DNA of 64,000 bases from Chaetorhynchus papuensis (GCA_013396525.1 VWYX01000206.1:47424-111423), one strand, 5' to 3'; shown: positions 46,259 through 60,443, numbered from the stretch's first letter. A program made the numbers and translations. Notes: generated by a model from the sequence alone, not told the origin.

Positions 46259-46411
46259 CTTGCAAGCTGAGGGTCTTCAGCCGGAATTCTGTGCCATAGA
46301 GGACAACGAAGCAGTGGGAGTGGTCTGGTCGGAAACACGGATCCTCCTGGTACCGGTCAAAATCGCGGGAGTTCTTTCCGGGACGAATCTCTTTGATCTC
46401 ACGGATGTCCA
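46259..46411 (-). CDS. PLCG1: PLCG1 exon 2 (N-terminal PH domain)
   Basis: First coding exon visible in the window. It encodes the split residue 73 and 74-123: DIREIKEIRPGKNSRDFDRY, QEDPCFRPDHSHCFVVLY and GTEFRLKTLSLQ, strands of the N-terminal PH domain. Its split first codon ends TG, so residue 73 is Val, Met or Leu depending on exon 1. The acceptor is TCTCCCAG and the donor is GTAGAG. Confidence 0.96.
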
Positions 46412-47344
46412 CTGGGAGAAAGGGAAAACAAAGGGGATGTTCAGTGAATAGCTTGGCATTCCCATGGCACTGCAGAAGGAAGGGCACAGATGAAGTGGAT
46501 TTAGTCATCTGGAGAGCTGGGTTACCACCCATTACATGATGGCAGCCCCAGGCCTACAGCCTGTAAGCACAGCCCCCTCTCGCTGCTTCCCAAGGAGGTT
46601 TCCCCAGCCACCACCCCCCTATTTACCTCTGTGTTCCCCAAAAATGGCTGAATGTCTCCCCCACAGGAGGAAGGTGCAGCTGTGAGCGTGCTGGAGCATT
46701 AGCGCCAAGCAAGGAGAAGGAGCTGAAGAGACACCAGTAAGGGAGCATCTCACAGCCTCCCTCCCCAGAGGAAATTCTGGGAAAGGACTCCTATTGCCAT
46801 AGAACAAAGAGAAAACAGCAGCAGCAAGGCAAAAAAAAAAAAAAAACAAACCCAAAAAAAACCCCAAAACCCAACCCAAATCCAAGAATCTTTGCTTCCT
46901 GGAAAAACAGTTTCTTAAATGCTCGTGGGAATCAAATAACAACATTTCTGAGTCACGTTTCCAAAGCAGATGATGCTTCTGAGCAATGCAGGATGGAGAT
47001 TACTGCAAACCTGGCATGTAATTCATCCCAATTAAACTCCACTTACTGCGCTCACTGTGGATCGTCTTGACTTTCATTTCTATTTACTGCAGTTCAAAAC
47101 TAGACAGAAATGTGACCTGCTCACTGCCCGCAGCAGCCACCGACAGCACTAAACTGCACCATGAGAGATGGTGCTCTCTCCAAACCCCACGGCAAGGCAG
47201 ACACAGACATTGACTTTGGGAGGATTTGTAAAACACAAAGAACTTGGGATCCTCTCTTGGATCCTGCTCCTGTGCAGCACTGTGGGTGCCCCTGGAAACA
47301 ATGGCAGCCTGCTCATTGCCTGGCACAGGACATAGCCAGACTGA

Positions 47345-47440
47345 GCACTGCGTGAATTTTGGGGGTGTCCTGTGCAGAGCCAGGAGTCAGACTTGATGAT
47401 CCTTGTGGGTCCCTCCCAACTCAGGACATTCTGTGAATCT
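47345..47440 (+). mobile_element. CR1 LINE 3'-end fragment in PLCG1 intron 1
   Basis: About 95 bases ending AGACTTGATGATCCTTGTGG, GTCCCTCCCAACTCAGGACA and TTCTGTGAATCT, the 3' tail of an avian CR1 including a degenerate copy of the terminal ATTCTRTG repeat. Antisense to PLCG1. Confidence 0.8.
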
Positions 47441-50039
47441 AGTAACCCTCCAAAGCTCATCAAGCTGTGACAAGAGCAGCAAAAGACCCAGTTCCTTAGG
47501 GCTGCAAAGGAAGGACAGACAAGCTTCCTTGAATAAGCAAGAGTGTGACTTTTTGAGGCATCACCTACCCTGTGGAAAGGAGCTGGCTGGCAGTTCAAAT
47601 GTCAGCATGCCCTGCCATAACCTTGCCCATGTTGCTCACATCCTTAGAGACACAGCAGGTTATTTTAGCACATAAAACCCCGTATCACAGGTCAGGTCTT
47701 TGCATCCAGGACATGCACAGTGGGGCTGAAGGCTAATCCCGTCCTTGGAGGATGCAGGGTTTGACCAACACAGTGGGGAAAAACCTGGCAGGTGGGTTTT
47801 CATGGTAATTTACCAGGCAATAACTACCAAAGGAAGGTGCTGGAACATTCCTGGCCTGCCTTTGCACCACACTGCAAGCATCCTGTCTGCACTTTGGGAT
47901 GCTGCAGCGTTGGCTGTGCCCTGTGCTCACCCCTCCCTGCACAGAGCACCCGCAGGTTACTAAGCAGCGAGGCAGAGCTGATGTTACAGAGTGCATACCT
48001 AAAATCCACGCAGTGGAGAGAGCCCCGGAGCAAGTGAGGTGCTTATCAAGGCCAAAAGCATGCAGGGAATTCCTGGGGTAAAGGGCAGCCTCCGTGAGGA
48101 TCGGGCAGGAACCTCCAGCCCACGCATGCTTGCAGCTGCTTGCTCCCTCTCTCGTCCTCCCAAACCTGCCTGAGAGTGCCGGGGAAGGCGGCTTTGGGGT
48201 TTGGTTTGTGCAGCCCTCTTCTCACCACAGAGCAGCAGAGCAGCCTCTCCCACCCGCTGCCTCCAGCACCTTCCTGGCCCCCTCACAGCTGCGAGGAAGT
48301 GACTCTGAGCAGGAAGCACAGCAAGCACAAACGCCACCGTCCCGAGCCAGCGAGGGCTGGAGCGATGCTGCCCTGCAGGGAGCCCTGCAGGACCAGGAGC
48401 CACCAGGGAAAGAAGGGGTGGAGGGATTTGGCTCCAGCCCAGGTCTCACAGAGACACTCTGGAGGCTTTGCCATGCTCAGCACCAGGGAGTTTCCCTATC
48501 AGTGGTGGTGTGGGCTCCGTGACACGACCCACGTGTCCCACTGGGGCTGCACCTTGAGTCCTGCCAAGGATGTGGGCAAAGACACGGGGTCAAGCACCTG
48601 GTGGGGTCCCAGCTCCACAGGCCACACACCTGGGCAGAGGAACAAGGGCAGGTGACCAGGGGAAAGCCCTCCAAACACAAGTCCTCTGTCACCACGGTGA
48701 GCCACATGTCCTCCTCCCCAAGCTGCCCTCTCCCAGAGCGTGCTGTGGGAGACAGAGTGCACAAACTGGTCCTTACCCCATCTGGCATGTGGCAAGAGAG
48801 GAAGAACCTGGTCCCTCAGCGATGGCAGAGGAGGAGGGGAGCTCCCTGATGGAATAGGAACCCTGCTGCAGCCTGGCAGAGCTGAGTGCCCCAGAGAAGA
48901 ACCAGCAGCAGGCAGGGATAGATGAAAAGCGGATGAGATGGGACGCCTGGAGTGGGCTGGCTCCCCTCCAGCCCTGCTGGGTGGGTGTGCAGGCAGGAGC
49001 CAGGAGAGGCTCCAGGAAGGAGGCGGCAGCAAAGCCCATCCAGCCCAGAGATGCTCTGAGCTCCCCACACGGCTCCACATTGCACACTGAGCTGTGCCAT
49101 GGCTGTACAAACAGTTGTGCCCTTCACAGCCTCCCAAACTTCCCCCAGCCCACTGCCAGAAGAAACAGCCTGCCCCTCCCTTTGCCTCCAGCACTGAAGA
49201 AAAAAAGGAGGGGAAAAAAAAAAAAAAAGGGTCACATTTCTGGGCAAAGAGCCCTCCTTTCAGCAGGAGTGGGTTGCATTAGAAAGAAAAAGTTGACCCC
49301 AGATCCACCTCCCTCACCATGTAAGAAAAAAACTCACCAAATTACCCTCTGGTTACATGAAAACCAGATCCACCCTTGAAGTCATTTAAAACTGAAACTT
49401 CATCCAAGCCTCATTTACCCGCTGATGGATAGGGTGTTGTAACATGTAAGGATAAGGACAGCCTGGAACAGGCTCCGAGGGTTGCAAAATCACCACCTCC
49501 AGAGGATTTTTGGAAAGATGGAAAACTGATTAAATAAAAATAAAAATTTTTAAAAAGCTGACAAAAAGAACGTTTAGCCAGATTACTTTCCAGGATGGGT
49601 TTATCAGGGACAGCCTCCAAACAAACACCCACCCCCTCAGCAGGCACTGCTGGGTCTGTGTCTCCCTGGGGAGAAATGGTGCAAGTGAGAGCCACGGGGC
49701 CACTGCCAGCCCAGCCTGACCTCAGCTGGCTGGCATGGACTGATCCTGCCCGGGGGCAGCGGAAAAGCCTCCAGCCTACTCACTCTGGCAAAGAAAAAGA
49801 GATTTTACAAAAAGAGCCTTCCTGCTATTTAGCATTGTGGATCCCACTGAGCACAGCCATGGGGTCATCCCCAGGGTTCCCATCACTGGAAGGGGCACCG
49901 GGGGGTCAGGCGGCCCCCGGGGAGAAAGAGGAAAAAGACACGTACGCGAGTAGAAAACAAGAAAAATCTATTATGCTACAGCGTGGAGAGTAAAGCAGCG
50001 CCACTTCCCTTATGGGGAAGCCCCCTGAAGGGGATATTC

Positions 50040-50480
50040 GGGCCAGCAGCGGGCATTAGGAGCTGCAGGAGCATCCCGGCTCACCTGAGCTCCCGCTGGC
50101 ACCCCCGGCCGGTGGATGGCCCCGAGCAGCCCAGCCCTGCCCAGCGCCTCGGCTCCGCCGCTGCAACCCAACACCGCCTGCAAGAACAACAAAAACCCCA
50201 CCGCAACTCCCCCGTGAGCTCGGGAACGGCCGGGAGAGCTCTAAGTGCTTCTCTGGCCGGGGGCCAGAGCCCTCAGCACCTCGCAGTCTGGAGCCCGTCG
50301 CCTGCCCCTCGCTGTTCATCGAGCCCCGGCTTTGTCCCCGCACAGCCCCATCCCCGGGCCGGGATGCGGGAGGAATCGGGCAGGTGGCAACCACCTGAGC
50401 TGGGATTTCTGCAGGGTAGAAATTGAGGTGGCTCCGTGCCGCCCCCGTGTAATGAGCACAAAAAGCGGGGCCCTGCCCTT
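50040..50480. other. CpG-rich island inside PLCG1 intron 1
   Basis: A block visibly enriched in CpG (for example CCCCCGGCCGG, GGCTCCGCCGC, GGGAACGGCCGGG, CCCCGGGCCGGGATGCGG) within intronic sequence where CpG is sparse. Candidate alternative promoter or enhancer. No TATA box or convincing first exon was identified. Confidence 0.4.
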
Positions 50481-53400
50481 TGTACCCCCTTTGCAAGCAG
50501 CCAAGCAGCCAGCCCAACCAATTAGGAGTGCATCTCACATTAGGATCGGTGTTCAGAGTGGCAACAGCTCAGCCTCTCAAGCCCACGAGCTTCCCTTCAT
50601 CGACAAGCCTAAAGTAGACAGGGGAATGGTGAATTTGACATCCCTGCTCAGAGACGAGGTTACAGCATCCCCCCTCGCGGCTCAGCATCGGCTATCAGGT
50701 TTCCAGAGGAAGAGCCAGTGCCATTAACAGATGGCTTATCCAGACAGGACAACAAGAAACCAGCTGAGGCCTCTCATTTGACCTTAACTGGTTTTTCAGA
50801 GGGCAGGGAGCATGGCTGAGGCATCCACGGAGGCCAACAATCACCAATCCAGCAGCACCCTGTGCCCCAGAGCATCCCTCACCCCCTATGAACTAAGGAA
50901 CTAAGAAGGCCACTCTGCCCTTTCAGTTAGGCACCAAAATCCCTGTAAAATATTCTCTCACTTCCCTTGCTGTCCCAGGGAGGAGCTCTTGTTGCTACAA
51001 CATGCAGGTGGTACTTCTGCCTCAGGAAAAGATGCAGGTAAAGCTGTTTTCCCCTCCAGACTCAGCTCAGCTGTGTCTCAGGTTGCTCTAACAAGGTGCT
51101 TCATTTCACCTTCATCAGCAAACTGGATTTTTGCTCCAAGCCATTGGATTTTGCTATGAAGCAACTGTCTCAACAGCACTCCCCCAGAGCCAGCAACATC
51201 CACGCAGAAAGCACCTTGGGAGAGGAGATGCTGGGGGAAAAAAATAGCTCAGTGGGCTGGGACAACAGGGAGCTCCTGATTAGCCAGGGTGGCTGGGGCT
51301 TAGCCTGGATCCCGATTCAGATCCTGGCTCACCTCTCAGCAATCCCCAACACTCAGCATGGAGTGAGAGAATCTGGCAGAGAGCTTAAACGCCACCTGGG
51401 AAGTGGCACGTGGGCAGCAGGGCCAGCAGCGTGCCCTGGGCAGCCCAGCAGGGCACACGGGGATGCACTGGCTGCTCTGTGGGCACCAGGGCTTCCTGCC
51501 CGAGCCTCTGCCTCCGCTGCCTCTGCTGTGCCCCCCCCGGTCACGTGCGCTGTGGCTTCTGAGCTCCTGTTCCTCCCTCCAAAATCCTTATCACCTGCAG
51601 AGGAAGCTACAGGAGATGTGCAGGGAGATTAGGAGATGCTGTGCTGCTGCATCGCTCTGCAGGCTGGAGGAGAGGACGTGAGGAAAAGACCTTCCCTCCT
51701 CCACCCCACACATATCCCACCTTAGGGGCTGGAGCAGCGAGACAGAGAGACAGACATCGCTTCTACAGGGCCTAGAGGCCTGTTCCCAGGCTGCCTTGCC
51801 AGAGCCAGCCTCACACAGGTGGCCTTCAAGAGCTCTTGAACACTCTCTTGATGTCAGAACCAGAGGCAGCTGTGGGCTGGCAGCTGCCTGACCTGTTATC
51901 ATCAGCACATCTCTCCTGCTCGCCCTCAGCTGCAAGAAAATATGGGTAAAAAACCAAAGCTGATCCTCCAAGTGAGCAAAGCAGGATGCTGCTACCTCAC
52001 AGCCTCTGCCCACAGGCAGTGGTGGGGAGCTCAAGGAGTCGGGCAGGAGATGGCAAATGCCAGGCGAGGGCTCCAGCAATCCTCCTCCTGGAATGCACTG
52101 GGGCTCCCTCTTGTCCTCCATGGAAATGTTGTCTTTGTGAAGCTGTGGGGTTTTATACCAAATCTCAAGGTGGGCATCCAGGGCCGCTGCCTGTACCCAC
52201 TCCCACACGCAAGGCTGGCGCCTGTGAGAGCCCTGGACTTGTTGCCCTGTCACCACACAGGACATGGGAGCACATCTCCGCCCCAAAGAGAGGCAGAGCT
52301 GCTCCAGCTGAGGTAAAGCCCCAAATTTTGCTCGCAGAGATGCTGCTCTGAAGATGTTGGTGTCCCTGTCCCAGATGAAATCAGGCTGGTGGCAGCCAGC
52401 AGAGAGACCCTTCAGTCATCGCCCTGTCTGAGAGGCACAAAGTTCCACTGACTCATCTGGAAAGGGGAAGCTCAGCACTGGTGCTCTGGACAGCCTGTTT
52501 AGGGAAGGCTCCACAATCCACCCCCAAGGTGACCTTTTTTCTGCGTGGCATCGCGGGTTCCATCCCCCTCAGCCCTGCATGGGAGAGAAATGCAATGACC
52601 TTAAAGGAGCAGAATGAACCGGAGGGAGGATGGGATGATCTGTGAGCCCAGCTCCTGCCTCTGCCACTCTTCCTCCCTCCAGGGAAGATCTCCTTACAGC
52701 TGTAAGGAGATCCATGGGTGGGCAGGGACGGATCAAGGAGGCACCAAAACATGCTGTGTCTCAGCTTGGAACAGGGTGAGAGGCTCAGGGAAGCTGCTCT
52801 CTGGGCAGCTGTCCTTCATGGACGGGCTGGACAGGGAGCCCTTCTGTGCAACATCTCTGCACCCCTCTCCTGGACCTTACAGGGATCACTGATGTTCCCA
52901 GGCTCTCAGGCAGCCAGAGTGCTCCCTGCCAGTGAGGGGAAGGGGATGGGACCAAGCAGGACCGAAGGGCAAACGTGGCAATCCAGCAGTTCTGAATGCA
53001 CAGCTCACCAGCTCACAGCCTGACAGCTGGGAGCCTGGCGGGGCCAGCGAGGAAGCCCTGGCAGAGCTGGATCTGGGGACCCGAGTGTCCAACAGCAGGA
53101 AGCTCTCCTTGGAGCATTTTGGGGATTTCTGCACCCAACAAAGGTGCCTTCTCAACTTTCATGCCCAGGGATCATGCCCTGTCACAAAGCAATTGGAGAC
53201 AAGAGTGACCACACACTGTCCCCAGGACAGGGCACAAAGGCGAGGAGTGAAAACCAAAGGACAGAAAAGATTTGTCACAGTGGCAGCAAATGTCAGCGAG
53301 GTTCAGGTGCTGTGACTCAGTTTTCACCCACCCCACCCGACGAGGCAATCAAGTTTCCGTGACAGCGATTTAACAACAGAGGTGCCTGCAGGCCAGGACC

Positions 53401-56400
53401 CTCCGTGGGCAGGGGAAGTGGCTTGTCCTTGTCCCTACCAGGGCTTGAATTCTGCAGTGTGAGGGCAATGCTGGGAAGTGAAGGATCAGATAAAGATCCC
53501 ATCTGCTGCTGAGCTGTTCGAGGTCACCACAACAGCCTGACCTCTTCCTACCCCATGCTCAACTCAAAAGCTCTTCTGAGACTGGCAGGGTTGAGTGTTT
53601 GCCAGAGCACAGATGTGACTTCCAGATGTGCGTCCTCCCCTCGATCTGCCTCTGTGCCACCGTCTGTGGAGAGGCCCAAGGGCTGGACCAGCTCAACCAC
53701 TAAATGCAGGAGGCACCTCCTGCCACCTCCTCGTCCCTGGATTCTCCACCAGAGTCCCTTCCACCCACCCCAACACAAACCAGACACAAAGTTACCAGAG
53801 CAGCTGCTGGTGAAATCAAACCTGTCCCACATGGTGAGAAATGGAAACAGTGCCTCTCCCTTCCCTCTCCACCAGATTTGCTTTGTGGGCACTGACCACG
53901 ATGGGACTCCCCTGGGCTGGCTTCACGTCCCAACGCCAAGGCAAGATTTTGGGGGATAACCAGCCAATGACACCTCCTTACAGCACCATCCACTGAAGAT
54001 GTCCAGGCACTGAGCAGACACTATCCAAGCCACACACTGCCCTGGCAGGCAACAGCATTTTCAGTTTATGAGGGAGAAGCAGAAGCTCGTGGTGATGGTG
54101 TGAAACCATTTAGGATTGGTGTTTTTTTTTAATGACCTCCCAGAACTGGAGACCTCTCCCTGCTTGTACTCCAACCTGCTCCACGGTTCATATCAAACCT
54201 GATGTATCAATGCTCCAAAAATTTCATGCCCTCACCTCTAGAAGTGAGGTGCCCCAGAGCCTGAGCTGCTGGGGATTACAGACAAAACTCCAGCAGCAAG
54301 ACCTTGAGAACAGGCTGACACAAGGCACTACAGGACATGTGAGATGTGGAAGAGAAAAAAAAAACCCAACAAAAATCAATTTCTGCTGCTTTGCTGGGAC
54401 ATAGAGACAAGCAGAGCCAACTCCCCACTGCCCTGGCATTGCCTGGGGTCTGCTCTGGAATCAGGGACAGCTTTTTGGTCTTCTGAAGGTGAGGAGGGCT
54501 GTGAGCAGGGACAAGGACTTAACAGGACAAGGACTGCAAGGAGAGGAGGGACTCAGGAGAGAAGGGGGGTATCCAGAGTGCCCTGGAATCCCGGCAAGAG
54601 GAGCCAGAGGTGGATGAGTGATGTCTAAGGGCCAAGTACCCAAGCACAGGAGCTTGGAGAGACGAGGCAGCAGGCTCTGTGTCCTTGCTCTGATGAGCCC
54701 AGGGGCACGAGAGCCTCACACCAAGAAGGACCTCGACAGGCAGTGTCCAAATGCTCAGCAAACAAACCCAGCCAGTCCCTGCCCCACCTCCCGCCAGCTG
54801 GGAAGCAGATTTATGGGGCGCAGATTTCCAGGGCAGGGAGCCAAGGGGGTGAAAGTCCTCTCGGACATTCCCTGCTCCCAACACGGCCAAGCCCCCACCT
54901 GCAGCCAGCCCTGTTATCTGACCTGAGGATTACACCACCAGAGGTGAGGAGGAGGAGGAGGGATGAAGGATGCACCAGCACATGCAGGGGGATGTCCTTT
55001 AATCACCACACCATCAGCACTTCTGGGAGCAAGTAAACAGGAAAAAGACTCTCAAGCAGCTGTTCTACCCAGCGTCCCTGCGGAGCACAGCCTGCAGTGA
55101 CAGCCTGCCTTGATGTGGCCATCTCCAGCCCTGCCTGGCCTGGCCTTCCACGGGGTGATGCTCAAAGGGAGCAGGATGGGGCTCTGCACGGGGCAATCCC
55201 AGCAGGAGAGGAGCACAGGATGCCACAGAGGGAATCAGAGGAGCTCCACCAGAGATGGAGAGCAGGGCAGTGGGAGCAGCCACAGCATCGCTGTGTGTCA
55301 CCCAGAGCACAGTGGCCCTCCTGCAGCCATCCCTCCAGGCACTGGGATCCTGGCAGGGCAGGGGACACACCACACATCCAGCTCCTGGGGAGGGAGTTTG
55401 GAGCTAGAGGAAAAGGCCACCCTTGTCCCTCAGACAATGCAGCCAGTAGGTCACTTCCCGAAGGTCCACGACTGGGAAGGCAGGAGTCCTGCACACCCCC
55501 CACACGGATAAAGGAGTGAGCTGCCAACACAAGGCAGCACAGCTCTGGCATTCCATATGTCAAGGCAGGAAAAAGACTCATATTCCAAGAAAAAGAAAAG
55601 AAACGCGTTTATAATGGGCTGGGAGAAAACACGACCTGTAAGTCACAGTCCTGCCCCTTCTGCTGTGGCTTTTGGCCGTTGTGTCCTTAAGGCCAGTGGG
55701 CAAACAGCTCAGCACAGCATCCCACATCACAGGAGATTGTGTGCTGGCCCATGGCCTTCCCTGGGATGACTTTAAACCAGCACCGTGGGTTTGCCTGGCT
55801 TGGGCAGCCAGGAATGCTCTGGGGCACCCTACTGACAGCACAAGAGGGGACTGACCAAAACCTCAGAACCACAAATGTTTGCAAACAGAAGGGAGGAGCT
55901 GCAGATGAAAACAAGGGAGAGGTACATCCCAGACTCTGGAAGGCTTTCCACAGCTCCCCAGCCAGCCAAGTTCAGGACCCCCAGTTCCAAATCAGGCTAA
56001 AGAGCCACCAGACCACAGGGACAGCAGAGATGGAGCTAAAAAGCAGTTTGAAAAACACAAAGACTTTCAGAGTATGGGCTGGCAGCATCCTAAAGCTCTG
56101 CTGACTTGTACAGATTTAGAGAGGACAGCTTCTGCTAGAAACACCAGCCCGTGGCTGTTTGGGTGCTCAGGGTGCTCCACAATCCCAAATCCTCCTGCCA
56201 TCCAGTGTACCAAGGTGTTCAGTAGATGACAAGGACAGATCAAGAGGCAGCAAGGTGCTCAGAGATACCTGGGACAGGAGGGATGAGCCCAGCAGATCAG
56301 AAGCAGACAGCCCTGGCCTAGAGTTCTGAGTGCTGGGGGATCTTCAGAAAGGCTGAAAATTCTCAGAAATGAGGAAGTTTCTCATTGGAGTCAATGTGAA

Positions 56401-59400
56401 AAAGCTTTTTCCATGTAAAACAGCACTTTGTGCAAAATAAGAATACTCAAAACTTAAAAGATTAAAACCATTTAGAAGGACAGCTTTTTCCAGCACTGCA
56501 GAGTCCCTTCAGGAATGGCTGCTGTCACCATGTCCCTTCCCAAGGGCTCTCCCCAGTCTGGAAGATACCCTCCCACCACTGTCTGAGGTAACACCTCCGG
56601 CAGCGAAACCGCGCTCGGCGGAACAGACGAGCAGGGAAAAGCCGTGAGATCACCCAGCCACCCACCCCCGGGCAGGCAGGATGCAGTCACTGGCAGGGGA
56701 TGTGATGGATGTTAAACTGATCTCATATGGGGCACCAGCAGCACAGCCAGCAGCAGCAAACAGCACGAGCAAGTGAGCTCACAGGTTTGCTGGGACAGTC
56801 ACAGGTTTCTGTGAGCATCCCCAGACGTCAGGCACCACACAGCTCTCTCCATACAGCTGCTGTACATCTGCTGGACACTCAGACCTGTCTCCTTTTATCC
56901 TTCTCTAGACAGGTATCCCAGCATCATCTTCCACCATCCACTCTCCAAGCCTGTTTGGCCAAGGGGAAGAAGGGAGGATGTGGGGGGGAACTTTTCAAAA
57001 GCATTATAAGAGCTTCAAAATTTTCTAGTTTCTACTGCCCTTAAACCTTAGAGAACACTAGGAAAGTAAAAAGTCTCCTCCACTGACTTCAGGCATTTCC
57101 TTTTAGGTTCAGACAGTGGGTTTTAAACTCAGAGCTGCTCGGGTTTTCTGTGCTTGAAGGCCCACACCTCCTCACCACATGCTGCAAGTTCTTCCTGGAC
57201 TCCCCACACCCTCCTTCACTGTGAGCTTTACCCTGGGTCTCACCAAACCTGCAACAGCTCGGGAGCAGGGACACAGCAAAGGGGCTGGCTGCAGTCCTGC
57301 CAGGCCACACAGCTCCTGGAGCCACTGCCACACACCTCTGAGCCCAAAGCCACCAGCCCAGCTCTTGGCTGACCCTGCATTCAGCACAGACTGTCACTGC
57401 TGGCCAGTCACTACCAGACCACAGCCCAGCACCAGTGTAGTGCTGGGGTATTCCCACAGCCCTGCAGGACAGCAGCCACAGGCTCACGTGGAAGAGAGCT
57501 CACAGCTGCTGCCAGCCAGCCCCATGGCCTGGATGAGACGCTCAGCACGAACTGTCTGTCAATCCAACCCCAGCAGGATCCCATTTTGGCAGAGACAGAG
57601 GAGTTGGACACACAGTCAAACGTGCTCCACTTCCAGCAGCTTCTGAAGTTGCCATCCACGGGCTGAGCTGCTGCAGCTCATCAGTAAGTCTGCAACTCGA
57701 GCAGAAGTTTGTGTGATGTAGCCAAAACTGTAAGGCAGTCACAACTGAGGGTGTGTTCTGAGAGCTCCTGCTCCATTCCAAGTGTTCCCAAGCTTTACAT
57801 CCTGGCTAGGCTGCCCATCACGGCACATTGGTTTGACCTGGGTCAGTTCCAAAGGGACACAGCAGCCCCAGTGCTCTCTGGATGGGAAGGTCCCAGCCCA
57901 AGAGCAGTGCTCAGGTTCCCAGGAACACAAAATTTACACCAAGTATGCACTCCTGGGCAACTCAGTGGCCAAGCCTGCTCTGCCACACGCAGCACTTGGG
58001 GACTGAGGCCTCAGGACTGCTCAGGGCTGGGGACTTTAGCCCTGACTCCTGTGCCTGCAATCTGTAAGATATGCAGGAGGTCACACACCCGCTCACAGGG
58101 GGACAGGGGGACAGGCCATGGGCATGGCTGACAGTCAGCATGTCCTGGGGATGTTCACAGTGCAGCCGCTGCCATCAGATAACGGAGCCGAGCAAACGCT
58201 TTGAGATAAGGACGGCCATCCCCACTGTGCAGCCAAGGCAGCTCAAACAGAGCAGCAGAGAGATCACAGACGGGGCTGGGCAACTGCTGGCTCAGCCCCT
58301 CAGCTTGGAGATGGGGCACATTAAAGTCCTGTATGAAATCCCACAACAGAACTGCCCCAGGTGACGGAGCTCAGCGCGGCACCTCTTTGCACGCTCTCTG
58401 CAAGGCCAGATGCTCAGGTCCAGCTCACTCAGGTGCTCCTGTTGCCACACACGGTGTCCAGCCGACAGGCAACGAGAAAGCCAAGCCCTGAAAAACTCAG
58501 GCCCTCGATGTAGTTGAGAAATAATCAGCCCAACACTATGCAAAACCTCTCCAGCACATTCTAATTAGTGGGCTTGAACCCCATAAGCCAATTCCTTCCA
58601 GGTGGCTGACTGGCAGAGGAAGGAAGCAGATGGACGGATGACGTGGGTGCAGGTACTAGAGGGAAACACTGGCCTCCCAGCCAGCCAACTTCCAGCTGCT
58701 CTCCAGGTTGCAGAGAAGCTTTTGAGATGCCAAGGGAGGAGGCAATGCCTCTTACTGCAAGAGCAGGGGTCTTCTAACCTGCTCCTCCTGGAAGATGCTG
58801 CCAAGAATGAAACTGGCATGACAAAGGGATGTGAAGTGAGGGGAGAGGCTGTTTCAGTTTGGAGGTGAAGGCAGAGCAGAGCTCACTTGCTTTGTGTGCA
58901 GCACAAATGCCCTCGGAAGCAGGAAGGGGACTGGTAACAACACAAAAAACCTGCCCTCGACAAACTCCCACAGCACAGCGTCAGCAGGGGAAGCTTCAGC
59001 CATCCCAACAGTCACAAGCCACGCTCCCCTCTTCCCACCCTGACCATTCTGCAGCCCCCTGCTCCAGGCACCTCAGGGGGAGCTCCCTCCTCCTGTTCCT
59101 GCCCACCACAGGGGCAGCATCCTGCACCCGTGGGTGGTGGAGCCGTCCTGCACCCCAAGAGGAGCCCACTCTGAAGTTACTTCATCCTTGAAAACCATTT
59201 CTGGCTTGCTCACTTCTTAAGAGCTCCAAGCTCCTCAGCTTAAGCAAATGGCCCCAAAAAAACATAATTAAAAAAGAAAAAGCTGTGCCCCAGCGGACTA
59301 ATGAAAGAGGCTGGTGCTTGAAACGGCTGAGGCGAGTACGAGCCACACTTCAGAGCCACTTTGCATTAATATTTTACAGCTCATTTCTTTTCTTTTACAC

Positions 59401-59895
59401 AGGCGATGGCTTCTCTCCACCTCCAAGGGACTGAGCTCATTTCACTGAAAGCAAGAATGCAACCAGGGTTTTTTTGAGGTTTTTTTCTCCTCTCTCTCCC
59501 CTATAAAACAAACATCTGCTCCAAATTTTCAGCTCACTCTCTGAGCAAACTCTCTGAATTTTCTGACGTGTTTCAAGGCAAACAGTTCAATTTGAAGCTG
59601 GCCTATAAGCCCCCAGCACGGGAAGGTAAGAATGCAAGACCCTTTTTTATTAAAAATAAAGAATCAGTTAACACAGGAAGTTTAAAAAAAAAAAAAACCA
59701 ACATAAAAGACAACCGACTTGAGGGATTAGCTCTACTTTGCTCTGGGTGATTAACAAAAAGAATAGAAAATTATTAGCACTCTTCCTATTGCAGCAGCCA
59801 GGCCCTCTGCAGAGTTGATTAGCAAGAAAGCAATGCGTTGGTAATTAAACCTGGCTGGCACCCTATGGATAAAAACAAGTATTAATTGAAAAAAA

Positions 59896-59900
<5 letters not shown>

Positions 59901-59927
<27 letters not shown>
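59901..59927. repeat. T27 homopolymer
   Basis: A run of 27 T (A27 on the PLCG1 strand) at the edge of an AT-rich block in intron 1. No attached retroelement body is recognised. Confidence 0.9.
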
Positions 59928-60443
59928 GTTGGCACAAACCAGGATTGCATTTTGCAGAGTTTTGAAAAAGTACAGCAGAAAGAGGCAACTGCTTTGGAAA
60001 GGGAAAGGCTTCCTGCCCAGGGGAGCTTCCCCCTCCTCCCCAGCCCTCAGCCCACGGAGATTCTCAGCACTCTGGAGTGAGCTGAAGAGCTCAGCGAAGA
60101 GCAGGGTCCTGTCAAGAGGAGAGGCTCTTCACGTGGCAGCCCAGCTGGCTGCAGGCCCCGCTCTGCCCGCTGCCCAGCCGGAGCTGCTCACGGAGGGGAG
60201 ACGTGGGGGACACGCACAGCGACAGCCAGCACACAAGGTCACTCTTTATGCAGCGCTCACAAAGCGCTACACAAGGGTCACAGAGCAGGGGACGAGGAGA
60301 GGGCTGTCACACCAGCAAGGGCTCCCGGCCCCCCGGCACCTCCTGGCTCATGGGCAGGCAAAGCTGGGCGGCTTCACGGTGGCCAGTGAGGCTGGCTGGT
60401 TACCTGTCCATCTGCAGCACACGTGGTGGTGCCACCCAACCCT

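Larger units (their letters stand above)
22541..46411 (-). other. PLCG1: PLCG1 gene, exons 2-32 (phospholipase C gamma-1)
   Basis: Receptor- and tyrosine-kinase-activated phosphoinositide phospholipase C. It hydrolyses PIP2 at the plasma membrane to IP3 and diacylglycerol, driving Ca2+ and PKC signalling. Thirty-one coding exons with AG/GT borders and continuous phase total 3,644 coding bases including the stop. In order they encode the rest of the N-terminal PH domain, EF hands, catalytic X box, first half of the split PH, N-SH2, C-SH2, SH3, second half of the split PH, Y box, C2 and the tail. Catalytic H335, N336, E365, D367, H380 and E414, SH2 arginines R586 and R694, and regulatory tyrosines Y771, Y783 and Y1253 are all present at human numbering. 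Introns after exon 8 are mostly short (0.1-1.8 kb). Only exon 1 (about residues 1-72) is missing from the window. Predicted full length is about 1,286 aa against 1,290 in human. Confidence 0.97.
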
